The notes under the pieces are model-generated. The model was given only the letters and a program-made list of their open reading frames with translations. It did not search any database and was not told where the DNA came from. A DNA stretch of 64,000 nt from Calonectria ilicicola (Eukaryota; Ascomycota; Sordariomycetes; Hypocreales; Nectriaceae), in contig CP085827.1 in the NCBI GenBank assembly GCA_020809705.1, positions 2,108,001 through 2,172,000 on the forward strand, given 5' to 3'. Positions 55,720-64,000 of the stretch are shown here, in pieces. The stretch's first letter is position 1. Each line of letters begins with the position of its first letter. The translations under genes and the position numbers were made by a program.

Positions 55720-57583
55720 ATGGCCTCATACTTGAAGCGCGCTGTGGCGGCTCTTCCACTAATCCAGGGCGTCCTCTCAGCTGGCACTGCCCCTACTGCT
55801 AAAGTGAAGAACGGCACCCTCGAAGGCAAATATGTGGGTTCGTATGACCAAGACCTCTTTCTTGGTATTCCTTACGCTCAACCTCCTGTCGGAGACCTTC
55901 GTTTCCAAAACCCCCAAAGCCTGAATTCCACCTTTGAGCGGAAGAATGCTACCGAATACGCCGATTCTTGTGTCGGATATGGTGTAAGTTATTGGTTGCG
56001 ACATTGGGCAGGTGCAAACTCTAACTCGTAACAGAATAGCAACGCATGGCCGTTTACCCTAGGCGAAGATTGTTTAACTTTGAACATTGTTCGCCCTGCA
56101 AATGTTGAAGACTCCACGTCACTGCCTGTTGGAGTATGGATACATGGTGGTGGCTGGTCGATGGACTATAGCGCTAATGCAGTTTATAATTTGAGCTTCA
56201 TTGTTGAGGAGTCTGTCAAGGCTGGAAAGCCATTCATTGGCGTTTCTGTTGATTGTAAGATGACACCACTTCCCGTGGCAAAGCTTGCTGCTAAGTTTTG
56301 ATCTAGATCGTCTTTCTTTCTGGGGCTTCTTGGCTTCTCAGGATATACTTGACGCTGGGGTTGCCAACCTCGGGCTCAAAGACCAACGCATCGCCTTGCA
56401 CTGGATCAAGGAAAACATTGAGGCCTTCGGCGGTGACCCCAAAAAGGTTACCATTTGGGGCGAGAGTGCAGGTGGCGGAAATGTTGGCTATCACGCTACC
56501 GCTTACGGCGGTCGCGATGACGGACTCTTTCGCGGCATCATTGCCCAGTCTGGCGCTGAGGGCAACGGACAGAAAAACCTGACAAAGCCCACTGAAAATT
56601 ACGATGCCATTGTCAAGGCAGTGGGATGTGACTCCGAGAGCGACAAACTGGCATGCCTCCGCAAGGTGCCATTCGAGGAGCTCAACGCAACCATTACCGA
56701 AATCAAGAACAGCTTTTACCCTGTGGTTGATGGTGACTTGGTCCCCGATTTATCTTCCACGCTTTTGGCGAACGGCAACTTTACCAAGACCCCGATCCTC
56801 ATCGGCACCAACACGGATGAGGGAACATTGTTTGGTGGCACAACGGCTAAGACAGATAGTGACATCAAGAGCATCATCCAGGCGGCTGGACCGGATCAAC
56901 ACACCACAGAGATAATCATGGCACTCTACCCTAACATTGATGCCCTTGGCCTGCCAAGTGATTACCGAGTTGAGCCGAATGGTCCTGTCGGGGCTCAGTT
57001 CAAGCGCGCCATCGCTTTGTACACTGACCAGTCTTTCCTATCCTGGAGACGTATTAGAACCGATGCGTGGTCAAAGTATGATGTCCCAGCTTACTCCTAT
57101 CTTTTCGAGTCGCCTCTCAAGAGAGGTAAGTGGCATTTCAACCCCCGTTCTGAGCTGTGAAACTAAAGTTCAATCCTGTAGTGGCTTATTACGGAACCAC
57201 TCACTTCACCGAGATCGGCTATGTATTCTACAACACCGAGGGCCTCGGCTATGCTGCTGGCTCCAGTCCTCTCGCCAATGCAACCCAAGAGGTGCTTGAC
57301 CTTGCCAAGCTCACAACTCGCATGTGGATCAGTTTTATCCATGACCTTGATCCTAACAACCACGGAAGTAAGTGGACACAACATAAAGTATATCAGAATA
57401 ATTGCTAACTATTCGTGATTGATAGTCGATGGTGTTGAACAATGGCCAACATACAATGCCACAGGGGGCTATGGGGAAAATTTCCACCTTACTCCGAAGA
57501 CTTACGGAGTCACCCCCGATACATTCCGACTGGCAGGCACTTCATTCATGAACTCTGTTGCCGGTGAACAGTATGGAAAATAA
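55720..57583 (+). CDS. secreted type-B carboxylesterase
   Basis: Exons 55720-55983, 56035-56254, 56307-57125, 57182-57367 and 57426-57583 give 548 aa, all phases consistent. It is a type-B carboxylesterase/lipase (PF00135). The oxyanion loop is WIHGGGWSM, the nucleophile elbow VTIWGESAGGGNVGYH, the acid in IGTNTDEGTLF, and the catalytic His in GTTHFTEIGYVF. EDCLTLNIVRP is the second family signature. The N-terminus (MASYLKRAVAALPLIQGVLSAG) is a signal peptide and many NxT/S sequons follow, so it is secreted. Substrate is unknown. Its nearness to the quercetinase makes hydrolysis of the phenolic depside product a reasonable guess. Confidence 0.93.
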
Positions 57584-58495
57584 AGATTAGGGGCAGGAAA
57601 TCAGCGGTGCAGATCCGCTGAGTGTTTAATATATCAATCGTCCCTTGGCGATATACAAATGATGCTGAATACATATTTTTTTTTTGGAAGATTCTAAAGA
57701 GTGCAAGTCCAAGTACTACGAGATACTACCTCGTGAATATAAAGAGAGCTGTATGTATGGTATGTCATCGAAGCTCACCCGCGTTGCCAGAGTGGTTGGG
57801 GAAAACTAAACGGTGCATTCTCCCCCAATCTCCACTCCAATTTCAGCTTATGACAGAATAGCAGCATCTGATGGTGAAGAGTTGAAGTAGCTAGTAGAAA
57901 AACCACCTGCGAGTATATTGCATTCATCGTGGATATCGGGGCGTTAGGTTTGTGGGCGGCAACTGTCGCACAGTATCCATGTCTCTCTACCTTGACAATC
58001 GAATGTTCCACTGACATCATGCATAGAGAATTTTTTTTGCCCCTAGATGCGTGAAGCTGACAAGACCACGCCTCATTTGCGGCATTCACAGCCTTGGCCA
58101 CGTTCTAAGCGAAATGTGTCATCTGACTGCCCAAAGTCCCATCACCCACAACGACGGAGGTAGCGGACTTAAGACACCGGACATGCATTTATTAAAAATG
58201 CTTCCTAACCTCCGCCGGAACCAAATTTGCGTAATTAGCTTTTGAGGAAAATTATTACAATGACACCATGAATATCGGGAGTGCATCGTAAACCCGTGTT
58301 TGGACTAATGTTTATTTAGACTTTATCGGATTTGGGTGTTGTCTTAACCCCATCTCCGTTGAACTGCATCTTATGTTGGAACGATGGGAAATTTGCCTAT
58401 ATATGAAGCCATCGCATTTAATGAATCAACCACTTCTAATACAAATCGTGACAGTATTTCTTCTCCAACCACATTAAAGCATTAACCAAAACAAG
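57584..58495. other. intergenic, promoter of the aldo/keto reductase
   Basis: No gene seen. TATATATG at 58398-58405 lies about 95 bp before ATG 58496 and may be the core promoter. Confidence 0.5.
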
Positions 58496-58868
58496 ATGGC
58501 AATTGCAAGTCAAGTCCCCACCCGCCAGCTGGGTGCCAATGGACCACAAGTCCCTGGCCTTGGATTTGGTCTGATGGGTTTGAGCGTAGCATATGGCCAA
58601 GCACCGTAAGTAACAATAATTTGGAATATGGACTTGTAATTGACATTTTCACAGGGAAGATGAAGAGCGCCTCAAAGTACTGGACCGAGCTTGGGAGCTT
58701 GGGGCCAGGTTTTGGGACACTGCAGCTGCCTATGGCGACAACGAAGTTCTTGTTGGAAAATGGCTGAAGTTGCATCCAGAAAGACGCCAAGATATTTTTC
58801 TCGCAACAAAATTTGCACTTGGCTGGAGAGTCGAAGGTGACGGTTTCGTTTCCATGATCGACAGCTCG

Positions 58869-58876
58869 CCTGAAAC
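58869..58876. repeat. target-site duplication, left copy
   Basis: CCTGAAAC, identical to 61969-61976 on the other side of the element; one copy belongs to the original reductase exon. Confidence 0.93.
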
Positions 58877-58899
58877 CAGCGCTGCGGTCAATTCAAATC
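58877..58899 (+). repeat. hAT terminal inverted repeat, left
   Basis: 23 bp beginning CAGCGCTGCGGTC; a perfect inverse match to 61946-61968. Confidence 0.92.
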
Positions 58900-58914
58900 T
58901 CAAACAGGATTTTC

Positions 58915-58998
58915 ACATTTGAATTGAAGGGATTCGCATTTGAATTGAGGGCTTTCGATTTGAATTGATTGAATTGAATTGAGATAATTTGAATTATG
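58915..58998. repeat. subterminal ATTTGAATTGA repeats, left end
   Basis: Several copies of ATTTGAATTGA or TGAATTGA follow the left terminal repeat. Clustered subterminal motifs in hAT elements are transposase-binding sites. Confidence 0.75.
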
Positions 58999-59399
58999 TG
59001 CTGTATTATATATCAGTCATCTAGTATTTTAAATACTTAATAGCTTCCAAGGTTTTATCAGCTAGGTTGTGCTATTGTAATCTTATTATTAGCTTAGCTT
59101 GACTAAATATATATTCATATTCGGCTGATATTAATGGTATTGTAAGGATATCTATTGTCATTTGACTTATTAAAGGAAAAGCTTGCTTTTGCTATTATTA
59201 AAAGGCAATTGGGTTATCTAGCTTTTTAAAGGCCCTATCAAGCCAAGTATTCAATTTGTATATAGCTAGACCATCGCTTTTAGTTAGGTTTTTATAGAAA
59301 TCATTAGGAAGAAGGTTAGGCAGGGAATTATTATATTAATTAGGGAAATCTGTGGCCTAGGGCTATTGATGTTGCTTATTAATAGCCCAACTATTAAAA

Positions 59400-60600
59400 A
59401 AGAAGCTTTAAAATCGGTCAATAATAAGATTTGCTTTAAATGGCTTCACATAGGTGACCCAACGGGCCCCTAGAGAGGGATGAAGGATAGCAGCAGCCTA
59501 ATAAACTAGGGTGTAGTTAAATAGGCTTTTGTAATGTTCTAATTGGTTTATTAATAATTAGTAATAAAGGTGTAAATATTCCTTTATATCAACCTATTGC
59601 TATAGCTTTATTATGAATACTTAATTATAATTGTATAAGTATTGTAATAAAGTATTTTGAAAGGTTTATTAAGGCTTATTAATTATAATTAAGTTAAGAG
59701 TATAATAATTATATTGTTCTTTAAATTAAGTTATTAATTAGGAGAGGCTTTGAATAACCTAACTAATATTGCCAGGGTAGCAGGATTAGAACCTTATTAT
59801 TTTCTCTTAAAAGGAAAAAGAAGATTATAAACCTTTATTAAGATCTTCTAATCTTCCTTAATTAACCTTTTATTAATTAGTAACCTTCGATCTTCCTTTT
59901 CTATTAAGTTAACCCTAATCTATAATTAAATTAACTTCTTAAGGCAAAGGGCCTGTTTAATTATATAAAAAGTTAAATTCTAATGTATTTTATTATTATT
60001 ATATAGTTAAATATTATTATTAATCTCTAATAAGTTATTATTAGTATTATTAACTTAGTATTAAACCTGGATAGAAAAGGCTTCCTAATATTAAAAGGAC
60101 CAGCAGATGAATATCACTATATCTGATAGCTTGACTACCGGACCACTCTTTAGCTAACTAGTTAAATTGGCTTATTCCTCAGAAGTCAGCTATATAACAG
60201 CTTCATTGTTCAATAAGGCAAGTTGGGCTTGTTCTATAGGCTTGAGGAAGGCTTTGGTAGTAAGGTTGATAATATAACCCTAATAACATAATCAAATTAT
60301 TAAAGGCTTTATAAATAAAAGCTAACTTGGAAAAGTAGGAAAGTAGTTGGAAAAGAGATAATTAAGGCATATATTATTAACAGAGGCATTATCTAATATA
60401 AAGAAACTAAGGCTTTAAAGATTATAGTTTTTAATAACTTCTAATACTAAAGGGACAATATTTTCACCTAAATGAACACTAGAAATACGTTTTAAGGCGA
60501 GAAGCTTAGTTTGTAGGCTACTAGCATAGTCAATAAAGTGACTGACGACCCCCAAGAGGGCCTATTGGTTAGGAGAAGTCCAAGCATTGAAGGTAAGGTA
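59400..60600 (-). pseudogene. relic of hAT transposase
   Basis: On the minus strand the segment below about 60600 reads TFNAWTSPNQ, stop, ALLGVVSHFIDYASSLQTK, then LLALKRISSVHLGENIV and FFILDNASVNN. This matches the conserved RNase-H-like core of fungal hAT transposases (WTSPN, GIVxHFID, LDNAxSN). Further on, at about 59440-59510, AAAILHPSLGARWVTYVKPF recalls the later AAxxLHP region. Stops and A+T drift break every frame, so it is non-functional. Limits are approximate. Confidence 0.85.
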
Positions 60601-61877
60601 AATGAGTAATTAAGCATATTAAAGCTAGTGTTTAATTGTTTATTAGCAAGCTTTAAAGTTATCCATTACCTAGGCCTTTATAATTAACTAATATATTAGT
60701 AAGGCATTATTAATAATATAACTTAGCATTTGTAAGAGGTATTAGAAGGTATTATATTTAATTACTTTAAAGGATATATTTAACTTAACAATCTAGTAAA
60801 TAAGAGTAGCTTTTAACTTGGTAATAATACTAAAAGCATCAGATTCTTCTTTAATAGATAACCTAGTATATAAATAAAGGTTGGCGAGGGTAGAAGAAGT
60901 TAATAATAATATTATCTTTTAGTCTTAGCCCTTAATAATAGAGTATTAACTTTGTAAGTAGGCTATTACTGCTGAAGTCACTACCTAAATAAATAAACAG
61001 CCTTATATTTATTCTTACTAGTTATAATAATAATATAGCTAAAAGGTACTATTAAAAGTATTTCTATTAACTTTAATAAGGCTAAAATTATACTTAATAA
61101 TAAAGGATTATAACTTATAGCGCTAGTGCAGTTAGAAATAAAGAAAATATCTCTTATATATAAATTATATTTAAGGGAAGGTTTAAATAATTAGATTTTA
61201 AGTATTTTTAAGATTAAAATCTTTAAATTATATAATTATAGACTATACCTTCAATCAGGTTCAAAAGGAAAATAAGATCAAGATCAGGATTAGGATTAAG
61301 GTTAAGATTAGGGCTAAGGATAAGATTATTAATAGTATTAAGGGCATTAGATTATAGGAAAAAGAATCAAATATAAAGATATTATTATTTTTATACTTAT
61401 TATACATTTTAATAATTATAAAGATCATTTTACTAATCCCTTATTCCTTGATTAACTACTATACTTTATAGTAAGAAAGATATAAACATACTAGGCCTTT
61501 TCTTTACAATATGGACTTAACAGCGATCAGAGAGGCTAGAAAATGACCAATATAACAGTTCTAAACATCATAAACAAAGACATAATAACACAATAGGCAA
61601 AAATAGCTGTATTTTGTAGTATTGTGGAGGATAGTTTTATATATAATATATAGGAAAAGGTAAGATTAGTAAGAATTCCTTTATAATTAAAAAATCATAA
61701 TTATATAATTAATTATATAACCAATTATATAACCTAAGCTATACTACTTTAAGTAATAACTAAGCAGAAAATTCCTCCAGGTAAACTATATCAAAGACAC
61801 CAAAACTCAGCCAAAAAATCACACATCTACACTAAATACCCTATATCTAACTCAATTAATTTAATTAAATTGATTAT

Positions 61878-61958
61878 TGTATTTGAATTGAATTGAACAA
61901 TTGTTTTCTCGATTTGAATTGAATTGATTTGAATTGAATTGAGGCGATTTGAATTGAC
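61878..61958. repeat. subterminal ATTTGAATTGA repeats, right end
   Basis: Four or five copies of the same ATTTGAATTGA unit, in the same orientation as on the left, run into the right terminal repeat. Confidence 0.75.
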
Positions 61959-61968
61959 CGCAGCGCTG
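61946..61968 (-). repeat. hAT terminal inverted repeat, right
   Basis: Inverse of the left repeat, ending GACCGCAGCGCTG. Confidence 0.92.
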
Positions 61969-61976
61969 CCTGAAAC
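61969..61976. repeat. target-site duplication, right copy
   Basis: CCTGAAAC, identical to 58869-58876. Confidence 0.93.
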
Positions 61977-62744
61977 TTGTCGAAAATCGTGCGAAGAAAG
62001 CCTCCAGAGGCTTGGGGTCGACTGCATTGACCTCTTCTATGTTCACCGATTTGACCAGGTGACACCTGTTGAAAAGACCATGGAAGCCCTTGTGGAGCTG
62101 AAGAAGTAAGCAAGAATGTTCAATTTTGGAGAGGTATATGCGCTAATGCGAGACACAGGGAAGGGAAAATAAAACATATTGGATTCTCCGAGTGCTCCTC
62201 GGACACTCTTCGACGTGGTCATGCTATTGGGCCTGTTTCGGCAGTACAGATAGAGTATAATCCATGGTCTCTTGACATTGAGAACGAAACCGGAACGAAC
62301 CTCCGAGATACTTGCAAAGAGCTTGGCGTCGCGATAGTCACTTACTCACCCCTTGGCAGAGGGTTCCTCACCGGAAAGTACCAGTGTATGGAAGACTTTG
62401 GAGAAGATGACAATCGTCGGCTTATGCCTAGATTCAGACCTGAGAACTTTTCCAAAAATCTAGACCTTGTCAAAATATTCGAGAGGGTTGCAACAGAAAA
62501 AGGTTGCACTGCCTCGCAGGTCGTTCTTGCTTGGATCATGGCCCAAGGACCCGAGTTTATCCCTATCCCAGGGACTAAGAACATTAAATACCTCGAGGAA
62601 AATATGGGAGCCATCAATGTTTCTGTAATTCCAGAGGAGGATGCCTACATTAGGGAGACGCTCAACTCAATGGGAGGTGCCAGCGGCAGCAGAACTGTGG
62701 AACAGTCCAACTCTTTCGCTGATACGGCACCATTGCGAACATAG

Positions 62745-63171
62745 GGTTCTGGTACGAAGGAGGATTTTGGCACCTAAAATATTCTAAGAATTTATTTTTG
62801 AGTGGGAAAGGTGTATGATCTTATTGGCATCTCCTGCCGGGACGTGCAGTAAGTTACATAATGAGACGAGTGACAATACATGGTTATTGGCCATTACTAT
62901 ATCTATATCCACAAATAACTAAATATCCATGAATAATCAATACCTAGCTCCCCATGGACATATTCTCACAAGTTGTGATGAAGAAATCAAAAGACATGAA
63001 CTTTGCATTCCGCACCCACCCATGTATATTCTAGCAGGATTGTTAGATGTGCACTCGAGAGCAAGGTATGATGTGTATGATGTGTAAGCAGATGCCTCTG
63101 CATTTCACTTCCAATCTCATAACATATCATCTCCTCAAACTCTATAAGATCGCCATTATCAACAGACTACA
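62745..63171. other. convergent 3' intergenic region
   Basis: 3' flanks of the reductase and of the kinase-like gene; no gene seen. Confidence 0.5.
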
Positions 63172-64000
63172 TCAATTTTGGTCGGGTTGAGTGTGGCCTA
63201 GCCAAAACGGTGGTAGTGGCGGTGCTGGAGGTAAGTTAGAAGGTTTGTCGCGGGGAATTGTAACGGGTGATCCCTTTTCGTCCAGTAAAGGTTTGTACAT
63301 CCGAGTGTCCCTTTCTTTGGGATCTTCTCCAAATAATCGGCGACCTGCGCTTACAAATGAACTCCAACCCATAACCATGATCCCCTGGGTGGCAAGCAAC
63401 GCGAGTGTGTTGTCAACACCATCCGTAGATGGAATATTAACTAGAGCAGTAATATCTCGCCCTATCTTGCTATTTTCAGCATGCAAGATAGACTTGGAAA
63501 AGCTTGATGGCAAAAAGCTAGCTTCAGCGAAATCAATCACGGTGATGTGGCCACTGTCGCTAAGGATAAAATTTTCTAACCACACATCACTGTAACAAAA
63601 GACAATAGGCTCTCTTGAGAGATTTTGAACACGATGCTGACGTTTGGTAACCCTGAGGAACTGGAGGGAATGCGTTAGCCATCATGGTCCTGGGTTTGCT
63701 TATTACCACTTTACCTCGTTAATGTTATCCTCCAGTTGCTGCGCACTCTTGTAATGGCGAGGTGCTTCTCCATCTTCAAATAGAGTATGACGTATTCTCC
63801 CACCATTTACAGCCCTTGGGGCCGTACCATTTGGCACAGGGATGCGATGCATTTCGGATAGGGCCAAGGCAATCCTCGAGTACACAAAATCCTTAGCTTG
63901 AGGATCCTCCGCACCTTTCAATCGGTTACCAGCTGTCTTTCCTGGGATGTATTCCATAACAATGAATGATCTGTAGCCAAAGTTATATGCCAATCCTGTA
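63172..64000 (-). CDS. APH-type phosphotransferase family protein, 5' part outside the window
   Basis: Exons 63715-64000 (open to the edge) and 63172-63660, intron GTAAAG...CTCCAG, phase 0. About 258 codons are visible. It reads like the fungal aminoglycoside-phosphotransferase/choline-kinase superfamily: SFIVMEYIPGKTAGNRLKG (hinge), ALALSEMHRIPVPNG, the catalytic loop FCYSDVWLENF (Ser in place of the usual Gly before Asp) and ITVIDFAEASFLPSSF (metal-binding Asp). The C-terminus is Pro-rich (PPAPPLPPFWLGH). Such fungal proteins are numerous and mostly of unknown substrate. It is unrelated in detail to the two fructosamine-kinase-like genes at 8.8-12 kb. Confidence 0.8.

Larger units (their letters stand above)
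58877..61968 (-). mobile_element. hAT-superfamily DNA transposon, degenerate, 3.1 kb
   Basis: The ends are perfect 23-bp terminal inverted repeats (CAGCGCTGCGGTCAATTCAAATC inward from both sides), directly flanked by an 8-bp duplication CCTGAAAC. An 8-bp duplication and CAG ends are hallmarks of hAT elements. The interior is strongly A+T-rich and has no long open frame. On the minus strand two stretches of hAT transposase can still be read (see the transposase entry). Orientation is given from that remnant. Fungal relatives are Restless- and Tfo1/Folyt-type elements. Confidence 0.92.
58496..62744 (+). pseudogene. aldo/keto reductase gene split by a transposon
   Basis: Exons 58496-58605 and 58655-58876 and, after the element, 61977-62105 and 62159-62744. 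When the element plus one target duplication are ignored, the frame runs on from SSPET to CRKSCEESLQRLG. It is an NADP-dependent aldo/keto reductase: RQLGANGPQVPGLGFGLMG start, catalytic Asp/Tyr in FWDTAAAYGDNEVLVGKWL, Lys in IFLATKF, His in DLFYVHRFD, NADP-binding PIPGTKNIKYLEENMG. No other stop or frameshift is present in either half, so the insertion is recent relative to decay of the gene. As it stands the insertion must abolish the enzyme. It may once have belonged with the neighbouring phenolic-degradation genes (inference). Confidence 0.9.

Noticed and set aside
57778..57860. tRNA-like segment (GCGTTGCCAGAGTGGTTGG resembles a box A)
   Set aside because: No box B (GGTTCGANTCC) and no acceptor-stem pairing downstream.

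Overview
The window comes from a filamentous ascomycete, most likely a sordariomycete and probably Hypocreales. The evidence is short (about 47-140 bp) GT-AG introns with CTAAC/CTGAC branch points, a PhiA cell-wall protein, HET, LicD and Kex2-repeat genes, Zn2Cys6 regulators, and a fungal housekeeping block. No tRNA, rRNA or CRISPR signal was seen. Gene models were built by hand from open frames, splice sites and family recognition, so exon borders are inferences.

Layout. Positions 1-24.7 kb are accessory: phiA, a conserved hypothetical gene, a secreted tannase/feruloyl esterase, a DUF7703-type membrane protein, a head-to-head pair of fructosamine-kinase-like genes, an F-box protein, a secreted Kex2-processed repeat precursor, a HET-domain gene, and a secreted repeat protein with a GPI-like C-terminus. 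Positions 25.4-44 kb are a conserved housekeeping block: mitochondrial aspartyl-tRNA synthetase, an AP180-type clathrin adaptor, TFB3, NudC, a CENP-U/Ame1-like kinetochore protein, a LicD-family protein, ERD2 and a GTP:AMP-type adenylate kinase. Positions 46.6-64 kb are accessory again: a DUF4336-like protein and a quercetin 2,3-dioxygenase on a shared promoter, a 13-exon Zn2Cys6 regulator, a small secreted protein, a type-B carboxylesterase, an aldo/keto reductase split by a 3.1-kb hAT transposon, and a partial APH-type kinase.

How the genes may work together. The quercetinase, the esterase that could cleave its depside product, the reductase and the regulator look like a candidate flavonol/phenolic catabolic cluster. 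This is inference. A palindromic CGG-N11-CCG site lies in the shared promoter.

Most striking observations. (1) Two otherwise intact genes 3.6 kb apart each carry a single in-frame TAG exactly where the family or the neighbouring paralog has Trp (TGG). The first TAG sits in the loop of a predicted 5-bp hairpin. This fits either A-to-I stop-codon mRNA editing, as known in Sordariomycetes, or fresh G-to-A nonsense lesions. (2) A multi-repeat Kex2 peptide precursor. (3) A hAT element with perfect terminal inverted repeats and target-site duplication but a ruined transposase, sitting in an otherwise undamaged reductase gene.
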